Shown: piece after piece, positions 47,531-58,200 of the stretch
Position numbering within the stretch: the first letter of the stretch is position 1
How the letters are laid out: each line of letters starts with the position of its first letter
From: Cliona cf. orientalis
Lineage: Eukaryota > Porifera > Demospongiae > Clionaida > Clionaidae
Reading direction: 5' to 3'
Assembly: GCA_963930775.1 (NCBI GenBank)
Contig: OZ005695.1
Coordinates: forward strand, 806,001 to 870,000
Length of the DNA stretch: 64,000 nt
Made by a program: the position numbers and the translations under genes
The notes under the pieces: generated by a model
The model's input: the letters and a program-made list of their open reading frames with translations, nothing else
What the model was told of the DNA's origin: nothing
The model's database searches: none

Positions 47531-50500
47531 TTATAATTTACTACAAGATTTTGTAAAGTATTCTGCAAGCCTATCCGCAGTGTCACACGCACACAAATCC
47601 TCCCTAAGCTGCTGGCACAACCAGTCCCCCACATCCGATGGAACTCCAATATTTACTGCTCTCATGTCACTTTCACGAAGACTACTGTGGTGCAGATCTA
47701 AGCAGTAGCAGCCTAGAGTTCGCTTCCCATTCGGCTTCCACATATACTGACCATAGCAGGTACTCGATGTCTCCTGAAATAAAAAAAATTAGAACAGTGT
47801 CATAAATTCCCAGAATAATAATGATTTTTACCGGAGTATTATTATTTATACCATACTCCTAGATAGTTACGTATATACCTTAAAGTGGTTTTCAATTTTC
47901 CGTTTTGCCATTACTTGGTCATATTTACCGTCGACCATCATCTCTGCGAGCAGTCTATCGGCAAAGGTCATGCACACTAGGACAGGCCTGGAGTCTTCAT
48001 CCACAAAGCCACTGTCATCACTTGAGCTGGTGCTGCTGCTCTCTGATCCCTCGGCTTTCTTTTCAAATACTCGCAACCACTTTATTGCATCCTTTGTGTG
48101 GGCTTTGCTGAGAGGTGGGAAAATAATATAGATCTATGCTATAATATCTATGCTAGTCTATACAAGAAAAGCTACTGCATGATCTAATTAGCGCAAGAAA
48201 ATTCGCGTTCCCATAATGAGCACGTGACGACCTTTACCAGAAAATCACGCGAAATTTAAAATCGTAATTTTTTACCTTGCGTTCTATTATATAGCATAAG
48301 CACAGTATTATAAATATCATGTACTGTGCCATATATATAGAGACAACTTACTCGTAGCTGACAACGAAGACTACAACTTGTGAAATGAATCTCAGAAACT
48401 CTGTGAACCAAAGCACATCCTTGTCGCTGTCATCAGCACCAGGAAAATCAATAACATGAACATCCTCAATGTCAGGAGCAAGGGTGTACATGAAGGGCAC
48501 AATCGTACGTCGAGACTCAGTAGTCCCAGGTTTAACCTGTGACAGTTAAAAAACAGAGTAGAGAATTATAATATCAAAAACTGCATTATGCCCATACACT
48601 AAAAAGCTGGGAATTGGGCTTGGGAATGAGGCTATAAGTTGGACTACCCCTTGCATTCATTTTGTATAATTATATTCTTACATCAAAACCAAACAGGCTT
48701 CTTATCAGCTGTGTCTTGCCACAGTTGACCAAACCAGCTATTGCGATTATGATGTGATTTTCTAGGAGAAGTCGAAGTTCGTGGACTGTGAGTGACCACT
48801 TGATCCATCGACTGATGAGGCTACGATGTGAAGACGAAATATTTGCCATGGGACATCCCTTGAACAACTTTTTCCATTCGAGCACCATTCGGTCAACTGA
48901 GGTTTGCTCTCCAATGTTTCTCTCTGAGCATATAACCTTGAGTTTTTTCTCAAGCATATACGTGGAATACTCAGTAGATATGGCAGTGGGATGAGACTCT
49001 GAATCAGCTTCTGGTACGATATTTGTGATCAAAAATTTGAGCTTGCTGTTGTAGGTGCATTCTGCAACTTGTGATCCCTTGGAGATAGCTGTTTGACACT
49101 TCTTCAGCAGTGAGGCCCAGAATTCTGAATCATTCTTGAGTATACTTGAGAAGGGGGCGATCTGGTAGCGCAAATGTTTCCAGAAGCTCATAGGATTCAC
49201 TTCCGTGAAGGGCACTCGAACGTGTTGATGCATGAAACCGCACAGCACTCGAATGCAGAAATCAAAGTGCACTCTACGAGCATTTTTAAGCACTTTCATT
49301 GTTTCCTCGTAAGATTGGGGTTGGAAGGTCATTTCTTCAAATAAGTGAACAGCAGAGTTATCACTGTTTCGATGTAAAGTTTCTCGTCCTGATATCAAAA
49401 CTGTAATAGGAGATTTCAGACATTTGGAATATATATTAGGTACTGAATCAGCTACGGGTGCTGCACCACGTGATGTATACAGATCAGCAGCTGGTTTGTT
49501 GGAAACAGCTTCCACTTCTGACAAACTATTGACACTCTTTAGAGAAGCTCGCACCATCTTTTGCAGGTAGAGAGAGTCATCGCTGAGATTATCTTGTGAG
49601 CCAAACATATACAAATCAGTGAATACCTCCGCTGAAAAGGAATCCACCGCAGGTTTTGTCGAAATTCCTTTCGTGTACTTTGCCTTTGACCACGTGAAGT
49701 ATGCACAGTCTTCGAGTGGTTGTTGCTCGAGAAAGCTGGCTTCAAATGAAATATCATGCTGAATCTTTAAAACAGCCACAAACGAACTGGCATACATCGA
49801 TAGGGAAAATGGAAATTCCAAACCTAGCTTCTTCAAGACACGTAAGTCACGCTTGACAATTTCCTTATCGTGGCTTTGGGATATTGTACACAAAATACTC
49901 TCATAGGGAACTACCTCCAAAATATCATGAAGAAATTTTTTGAAAGAATTGAAAAAGGGGGTAGATTGGCTAAGATGAGCTGCTGGCTGAGAATCACGAT
50001 TACTAGAACGATGCGGACGTCTTTCCAACAGGGACATCGTGAAAGCAAACTCAAGTAGATCATCAGGCTCGAATTTCGCTAGTTTTCTGCATCCTGGGCT
50101 TAACCTATTCAGCTGTAATAATGAAATAACTATAATAATGAAATAACCATTTCGTGAGATGCTATTAACATTATCTTGCACAGGTCATATGAGCACATCT
50201 CGTATATACATGCATACTGTATGGCGGGTAATTTTCGTGGGGGCTAATTTTCATGGAAAGTCCGAAAAGGCCCTCAAAATTAAATTTTGTGGTTTTAAAT
50301 TTCGTGATAGCAACCAGTCCAGGGACGTGGCACTGCTGCACAAGCAATGATGTAATCAATACACGCGCTCACAATCTTCTTTGTTACTAAGCTATACCTA
50401 CAGAGACTTGGATAAATAGCATGAGATAGAAGAATATTAGTGTTAAAGACGCCATTAGCTGGATAACAATGGCTACTGTTGCCTGCTAATACTGGGAAGT

Positions 50501-53500
50501 ATTGGCCACGCTGCCACGATGTTTGTGGCCATGCTCATCATCATGGACTCGCATATCACCGTAGGCATTAATTTTCGTGGGTGGGAAAATCTCGTGACTG
50601 CCAAGTCAACCATGAAAATAACGAAAATTACCCGCCATACGGTACTTAGAACTAGTACTTACATCTACTTCCACTCGGAGCTTCACTTGTACCGGCTGAT
50701 GAAAGTACGAGAATACCTCGATTTCTCTTTCCTCCTGGTTCTTGGGAATCTTGATGCTATTGACGTCCGTCTTAAAGCAGATGGAATACTCCTGAACTTG
50801 AAACGGATCCTTGATGGTCGTTGACGAGAGCTTGAGCGAATGGACGAACCAGAGCTTTTGCCCTCTGGCCACAATGATAGCCTCCTTGCCGTACTTGGTT
50901 ATCTTCATCTTCTCGATGTAGGGACGTAAGAACTCGCTCGAGACTTGTACACCGCTGACTTGACTCTCTCCATCATCATAGGCCAGCTTCTTGATCGAAT
51001 TGTAGTAAGCACTTGCTGTATGCTGCATAATAATAATAATAACTATTACACGTGCATACACAATGACAAACAGTCAAAAATTTAATTATAATTGTCTGCA
51101 ATTCTGCATACCTGGTCAAAACTCTCTCGCTGTGAATCAGCTTCCGTGTATCTTTCTTGGGGCAGTTCTTCCATCGGAAAAAGCTTCAGACCCGATTCAT
51201 CGTGTACAATCACGTGCCGTGTTGCAGCAGAATTGTCACGTGAATTTGAGTGACATTGAGTTCGTAGTAGCCACTCTAGTTTGCTCTTGACTACCATAGT
51301 TTGAGAATTAGATTGAGTGTCACTATCTTTGGGCATTTTTGGAACACGAACACTGGTAGGACCTCGTTTGAATTGTGAAGAGTCACAATGCAATCTAGGC
51401 GTGGACAATACTGTTGAAGCCTGTGGTTGAGTAGTGGTATTGATCAATAGTACAGATAAATTTAATCTTTGTCACTATCTTTACTTTTTTATTCATCATG
51501 GTGTTGGATGATTGTTCTTGATCCAAGTGAAACTCTTGCAAATATACTACATCCTCCAAAATGGTGGATAGCTTGACCTATATAGTTATTAATGGTAGTA
51601 TAAAAAATCATTTGCATAATGAAGGATGAAGTATAGAGATGGCAGGGGGAAAAGTACACAAACAATATTAATCACATCCACTATACATCCCTACACTTGG
51701 TTTTCTCGATCATCATGCACTTATCTTGTTTGTTAGACGCTCTTGACTTGCATGTGGGAGACATTATTGGTTGTTTATGCACCCCTCAAAAGCAAGCGCA
51801 GGGATGTATAGTGGATATGATTATCCCTATAAATCTTATTTGTATACTTTTTGGCCCTGCCATCCTTACTTCATCCTTCAATTTTATTATTCAATTGTTT
51901 ATACTTTTCTGTTCTTTTTTCAGTGTTATAATTCATCTTATACCATTTGCTCATTCAACTGTCAATGGCCAGTGTAATTAAGTAGAAGATGGAGGTGCCG
52001 AAGTTCATGTGTGTGTGCAAAATTCGTAGCCACACCCCTCGTTAACTTGCGTTCCTATGCCTATGTGATTAAGCAGGCTGACAAAGAAGGCTGCTTTAGG
52101 CGGCCAAAGTAGCGATGAGACTCTTACATATAGGGAGAAAATCAAGTTCTAAGTTTATTATTGGTGCAGCTACCATAATCTTATGATCTGTAATTACCGC
52201 TCCTCAAGCCTTGCGCCTTCATATCCATGATCGATCCAGTGGAGCACTAACACTGCACAAGCTAGTGAGTAGCTAGTGCTCGCTTTGCTGAATCTATAGC
52301 TCGCCAGGGCGCTGTCACATGACTACAATATGGCAATACATTGTGAGCATACACATTATATCACAAAATGGTGTATCAGACACACTCAATTGTCAATGCC
52401 CCATACTATTACGTAACTATCAAGATAACGCAATATTAGTGTGCCACTGCACAGTGGGCTACAAAATGTTATACTCAAACTAAGATGAGAGGTCATTATC
52501 AAGGTTGGTTCACTCCTTAAAAGGTACGGCACTCTGAAGTTTCCCCATAATATTATGTTTGTACAGGGAAGCCAAGCATTTGCAATATTTTCCACCCACG
52601 TGCTACGTGATGGGTGGGGTTACGCACGTACATAATATATGTGATGACCTTCACCCAATTTGCACAAAATTGTAGTATGCTTGCATTGTATGGCTCTAGT
52701 ATGCAATGCAGCTTAGCTTTGAGGTGGTTTTCAAACACTCTTTTTTTCCTCCTTAGTGTGTCGGTTCCTTTGCTACACAATAATTACATACTAAGTAGAA
52801 AAAAAGACTTCCATTACTGGGACTCAGGGGAGCGGTTGGGACCGTAAATTCTCTATGGATACACAGAATGGTTCAAATTATCCACTCTGTGATATAATAT
52901 TATCATTCATTGCATAATCATACCTGTTGATCATCTGTGTAAGTGAGGCAGTCTACTTTCTCGACAATGGTCGAAAAACTGTCGTGGTCCGAGCCGATTG
53001 CATGAACATTATTTTTGAAGTCCGGGAATATCTCGGCAACGTGTGTAAGCAGATCGCTCTGGATTAGAGGCTGACCGAAAGTGATGCAAATGAGATTGGA
53101 CGTCAATTTATCAGTGAAGGTTGCAGTGTTGAAATAGATAAATGACTCCATTGCATTGGGTAACGAATTCTCATACAGGGGCAGCAGCCATAAACGTGCT
53201 GCCAGCATTTGAGCCAATACACCTCCAAATGAAAAACCTATAGATAGAGAGTATGGTATAAAGCTGAAGTGCATTATACCTAATGATTTTATGGTCAAGT
53301 ACTTGCCTGTGAGAATAAGCCTGTTCACAGTTTTAATAATTTCCTCCAAGGGAAATTTATTGACTTGATATTCAAGCACTAAAGCAGAAGAGAAATAATA
53401 ATTCCATTATAATTTTTATTTTTGATGAGATCATACCTTTCCCGAAAGTTGATTTATGTACACCAGTTACCAGCTTCCGAAGCTTAAGATTCTCAAATGC

Positions 53501-54843
53501 TATATAGCAGGTTGTTCCCCCCGATTTATCAGTAGATAATGCAATCATGCATCTTGGGAATCCAGCCTCATCTCCAAAGTGTAAAACAGACATCTCCGTC
53601 AGTGACCCACTGTACGACAAGATCTGAAGCAGCTGTCTGCATTGCTCAGTGTCCATTGCTTTGTTAACCACTGTGCAGCAGATTGAGGCATGGTAAAGAT
53701 CAACTTTATTGAGCGTGGCCTGACTAGGTAGTGGTACGATATCGTCGGATATGAAGGAATTTACGGATATATCGGACAATTTAGCCAAGGCCCAGTCTAA
53801 GATCGATGGTGACATTAGTCCCTGATGGTGCATGGTCGAGAGCGCCTCCTTCATTCGTCCAACTTGATTGCTTAAATTCTTCATCTCCTTGGCGATCGCT
53901 TCTGTGATAGTGATTTGTATAACTGCATCTGTTGAATCCATATCCTTCAAAACACTTAGCTTAGTCTTCAAGTCACTGAGTACTAAGTATACAAAAATGA
54001 TCACACCAATAAAATCACGGATATATTCTTACCAGATATAATCTTACAAGGTGTGCCAGATACACTTTTTCAATTAGTGCTAATTACAACGTACCTACAT
54101 CCACAGCAGAAGCAATAGGGGTGGAGGTGGGGGCGGGGTCTGCTACACCAGACCTGGAGGAGGAGGATCCTCCAATGGAGGAAGCAGAGATTTCAACATC
54201 CCGGGCTGAGGACAGTTCACTCTGAACAAGAGGGGTGGAGTCAACTGAAGTAGCAATGCCGTTTTCTGTGGAGACGGCAGGTGCAAGTGATGTCAACAAC
54301 CCTGCCAAAGTGGCTTTGGAGTTTGTTGCTGTAGGTAGAATTAAATGTCACTTTATGATACACAGCTGCTAGCTACACTGTATTTTCATCAGCATGTGTA
54401 TGTATGCAGATAATATCATGGCTATATTAGGGTTAAGTGGCATAAATGGCATCCAATTTTTCGCGTGCTATTGTGACAGGGTTTTAGGTCACCAGTATCT
54501 TCTATGCCTGAAAATTGTCGTGGTGCCGTTCTTGCCACTTGATCCATAGATTATTAGAGACAAACTCACCGAGAAGGGTACTTGCTATGCTACTCAATTC
54601 TTCAATCTGTTTAATATGGAGGCAAAACTTCACGAAGAAGCCTGGATCGGCATTGATATTTTCTTTCAGCTTGACGATCACACAGGTGAAATCATCTCTC
54701 TCATTGGCATCATCCATTTCGGCTGTCGTGATGATATTAAGGTCCTCAAATGCATACATCGCTTCCTCACATTCTTCACACAACTCGAGAATCTCTTTTT
54801 CGCAGCTCGAAATAGCGTAGAGAGCTGCGTCTCTCTCCATCAT
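47531..54843 (-). CDS. CARD-like / alpha-beta hydrolase / GTPase protein, gene 3
   Basis: About twelve exons in the same order as gene 2. The CARD-like first exon (54843-54570, 91 codons) has FEDLNIITTAEMDDANERDD and GFFVKFCLHIKQIEEL. A Ser/Thr-rich linker lies near 54331-54097, then a helical part near 53983-53437 and hydrolase exons near 53379-53305 (NRLILTG) and 53238-52922 (GFSFGG, ICITFGQPLIQ, GSDHDSFSTIV). Then come a small exon near 51578-51489, the candidate His exon 51447-51112 (TRHVIVHDESGLKL), the beta module 51023-50664 and the helical exon 50112-48682. That exon ends in a P-loop with a cysteine, GLVNCGKT. G3 (DFPGADDSD) is near 48538-48356, G4 (CMTFAD) near 48108-47880, and the last exon ends at 47531. 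Tandem partner of gene 4, with C-terminal exons almost identical. One intron carries a family A MITE absent from gene 4. Confidence 0.82.
48185..48312. mobile_element. MITE family B remnant in an intron of gene 3
   Basis: In the opposite orientation to the copy at 13591, it reads TAATTAGCGCAAGAAAATTC, then GACGACCTTTACCAGAAAATC, and ends CATAAGCACAGTA. The equivalent place in gene 4 (56660-56770) has the same element, so it was present before the duplication. Confidence 0.7.
50217..50642. mobile_element. Foldback/MITE family A copy with TA target duplication, gene 3 only
   Basis: Ends are CTGTATGGCGGGTAATTTTC and its inverse GAAAATTACCCGCCATACGG, closely related to the element at 6766-7220. 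TA flanks both ends (50215-50216 and 50643-50644). Gene 4 at 58687-58709 reads GCATACTTAGAATTAGTACT with a single TA, which is the intact empty site. Length is 426 bp, with no coding content. Confidence 0.9.
51621..51879. repeat. Inverted repeat of about 85-base arms in an intron of gene 3
   Basis: The left arm starts GAAGGATGAAGTATAGAGAT and the right arm ends with its complement (CATCCTTACTTCATCCTTC). Both arms contain the ATCCACTATACATCCC segment or its complement. A loop of about 85 bases separates them. Gene 4 (about 62960-63130) keeps only the left arm and loop, so the right arm was lost there. Confidence 0.75.
52530..52800. mobile_element. MITE family C remnant in an intron of gene 3
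   Basis: The segment shares GTACAGGGAAGCCA, CCCACGTGCTACGTGA, ATGACCTTCACC and the poly-T then CCTTAGTGT end with the elements near 59000-59830. An ACTAAGTAGAAAAAAA end lies close by. A shorter copy sits at 63130-63270 in gene 4. Confidence 0.65.
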
Positions 54844-54944
54844 TTTTCGGGCCTCGTGAATGTTAGCGTACGTAATAATTATCACGTCAGCATTTATAAT
54901 AACCGCATAATGCGGCGAGCTGGTTGTGAAGGCGAACCAAGGAG

Positions 54945-55260
54945 AATGATATCATCATATTTTAATATCAAACTTTGAAGCTTCAACCTTGTACAACACT
55001 CCCAAGAGCAATAGGCCTCTGTGTCTTGAAGATTCTACTGTCGATAGCTAGTGCACGATGTATTATGATATATTTAATAAATAGAAGTGAGTACAGTAAC
55101 AGCTTTTAATAAGGCTAATAGCTTTATTATTGTGTGAATTGTACTATTTATTGTAACACCAAACACAAAGCATAGAATCTAATTATAATTAGCTCATATA
55201 ATAATAATAATAATAATAATAATATTATACTGCCCACCATTACATACGTAACAAATACAG
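54945..55260 (+). pseudogene. Truncated duplicate of the ITAM adaptor gene's 3' end
   Basis: Bases 54945-55045 match the adaptor exon around 46909-47015 (the Ser-rich stretch, then SFEAS, LY and the KPLCLEDS-like region). The sequence then jumps to the adaptor's 3' flank (TTTAATAAGGCTAATAG). The exons for the membrane helix and the ITAM are missing and the frame is broken by stops, so it cannot make the adaptor. It marks the left end of duplication unit 2. Confidence 0.85.
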
Positions 55261-55276
55261 GTCAGGAGCTGCATGT

Positions 55277-58200
55277 TTATAATTTACTACAAGACTTGGT
55301 AAAGTATGCTGCAAGCCTATCTGCAGTGTCACACGCACACAAATCCTCCCTAAGCTGCTGGCACAACCAGTCCCCCACATCCGATGGAACTCCAATATTT
55401 ACTGCTCTCATGTCACTTTCACGAAGACTACTGTGGTGCAGATCTAAGCAGTAGCAGCCTAGAGTTCGCTTCCCATTCGGCTTCCACATACACTGACCAT
55501 AGCAGGTACTCGATGTCTCCTGAAATAAAAAAAATTAGAACAGTGTCATAAATTCCCAGAATAATATGATTATTATTGGAGTATTATTATTATTATCATA
55601 CTCCTATAGATAGTCACCTTGAAGTGGTTTTCAATTTTCCGTTTTGCCATTACTTGGTCATATTTACCATCGACCATCATCTCTGCAAGCATTCTATCAG
55701 CAAAGGTCATGCACACTAGGACAGGCCTGGAGTCTTCATCCACAAAGCTACTGTCATCACTTGAGCTGGTGCTGCTGCTCTCCGATCCCTCGGCTTTCTT
55801 TTCAAATACTCGCAACCACTTTATTGCATCCTTTGTGTGGGCTTTGCTGAGAGGTGGGAAAAATAATAATAGATCTATGCTATAATAATGATATTATTAT
55901 CCATGCTTATAGCTATACAAGAAAAGGTACTATGTTTACCCCGCGTGCGCGCATGCGCAGCAGGGGGTAAAGCAATCGGTTTGTCTGTCGTCTGTTGTCT
56001 GTTGTCTGTCCGCACAAAAATCGGCAAATCTCAACATTTAGGCAAAAGTAGAATCAACAAATGGGACAAAATGATGTAAGACAGCAAAAAAACACCTTCT
56101 GTCTCATTCTTAACACTAGGCAATACCCAAGGAAGCTACAAATCGTGCGAGTATGTCGGACACGCCTACTTCGGACACGCCCATCTAGTACCTCCTAAAG
56201 TCTATTGCGCATGCTCGAGCTGCTCTCTAGTTTTTATACTGCGCATGCTCGAGCGGCTCTACAGCATACTTCTATATAGCTCAGAATTTGTGATCGTGGA
56301 CCTCAGAAGGGAACGACAAAGTTCATGAGTAGCAAGCAAGAGATCCAGGGAAGCTACAAATCGTACGAGTATGTTAGACACGCCCACCTACTGGGGTAGT
56401 AGTACCTCATGAAGTCTATTGCGCATGCTCAAGCTGCTCTAGGGAGTCTACTGTGCATGCTCGAGCTGCTCTACAGCATACTTCTAGCACAAAATTAATG
56501 TCATTTGTGATCATGGATCTCAGAAGGGAACGAAAAAGTTCATGAGTAGCAAGAGATTAAACTTCAAAGAATAGAGGTCTCTAACAAGAGGCATGGCCAT
56601 GGGTGATATTGCCATGGCACGCGGGGTATGTGCTCTATGAGCTCTAGTTATTGATAAAACGTATGATTAGCGCATGAGCGCTTGACGACCTTTACCAGAA
56701 AATCGCGCGAAATTTTAAAATCGTATTTTTTAAAGCTTGAATGCGTTCTATTAGCATAAGCACAGTATTGTACTGTGCCATATACAGACAACTTACTCGT
56801 AGCTGACAACAAAGACCACAACTTGTGAAATGAATCTCAGAAACTCTGTGAACCAAAGCACATCCTTGTCGCTGTCATCAGCTCCAGGAAGATCAATAAC
56901 ATGAACACCCTCAACGTCAGGATCAAGGGTGTACATGAAGGGAACGATTGTACGTCGAGATTCAATCGTCCCAGCTTTAACCTGAAAAAAAAAAACAAAG
57001 TAGAAAATCAGTTGAATTATACAATCTCATCTCCAGATATACTCATAGCTTTCAAAAATGGCACACTAAAAAGCTGGGAATTGGGCTTGGGAATGAAGCT
57101 ATAAGTCATACCACACGCACACCAGTACCATGCATTCAGGTATTCTTACATCAAAACCGAACAGGCTTCTTATCAGCTGTGTCTTGCCAGAGTTGACCAA
57201 ACCAGTTATCGCGATTGTGATGTGATTTTCGAGGAGAAGTCGAAGTTCGTGGACTGTGAGCGACCACTTGATCCATCGACTGATGAGGCTGCGATGTGAA
57301 GATGCAATATTTGCCATGGGACATCCCTTGAACAACTTTTGCCATTCGAGCACCATTCGGCTGACCGAGGTTTGCTCTCCAATGTTTCTCTCTGAGCATA
57401 TAACCTTGAGTTTTTTCTCAAGCATATACGTGGAATACTCAGTAGATGTGGCAGTGGGATGAGCCTCTGAATCAGCTTCTGGTACGATATTTGTGATCAA
57501 AAATTTGAGCTTGCTGTTGTAAGTGCGTTCTACAACTTGCGATCCCTTTGTGATAGCTCTCTGACACCTCTTCAGCAACGAGGCCCAGAATTCTGAATCA
57601 TTCTTGAGTATATCTGAGTAGGGAGCGATCTGATAGCGCAAGTGTTTCCAAAAGGTCATAGGGTTCACTTCCGTGAACGGCACTCGAACGTGTTGATGCA
57701 TGAAACCGCACAGCACTCGAATGCAGAAATCAAAGTGCACTCTACGAGCATTTTTAAGCACTTTCATTGTTTCCTCGTAAGATTGGGGTTGGGAGGTCAT
57801 TTCTTCAACTAAGCGAACAGCAGAGTTATCACAATTTTGATGTAAAGCTTCTCGTCCCGATATCAAAATTGCAATAGGAGACTTCAGACATTTGGAATCT
57901 TGGTTAGGTGCTAAGCTAGCTACGGGTACTGAACCAGCTATGGGTGCTGCGCCACCCACTTTATACAGATCGGTAGCTGGTCTGTTGGAAACAGCCTCCA
58001 CTTCTGACAAACTATTGACACTCTTTAGAGAACCTTGCACCATCTTTTGCAGGTAGAGAGAGTCATCGCTGAGAATATCTTGTGAGCCAAACATGTACGA
58101 ATCAGTGAACACCTCCGCCGAAAAGGAATCCACCGCAGGTTTTGTTGAAATTCCTTTCATGTACTTCGCCCTTGCCCACATAAAGTATGCACAGTCTTCG

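Larger units (their letters stand above)
46909..54940. repeat. Tandem segmental duplication, unit 1
   Basis: Unit 1 runs from the middle of the adaptor's last exon through all of gene 3. It is repeated from 54945 onward (unit 2). Matching landmarks: the adaptor exon piece with AGCTTTGAAGCTTCA, the TTTAATAAGGCTAATAG 3' flank, both ACTGCCCACCATTACATAC flanks, and every exon of genes 3 and 4. The offset at the left ends is about 8.0 kb. Unit 2 extends beyond the window. Confidence 0.88.

Noticed and set aside
51697..51981. Plus-strand frame of 94 hydrophobic residues
   Set aside because: It lies across an intronic foldback and has no counterpart in the duplicate, where the region is deleted.
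55900..56660. Extra exon of gene 4 in the long intron between the G3 and G4 exons
   Set aside because: The added length relative to gene 3 is explained by the CG-rich repeat with its internal 220-bp repeat, and no frame continues the protein.
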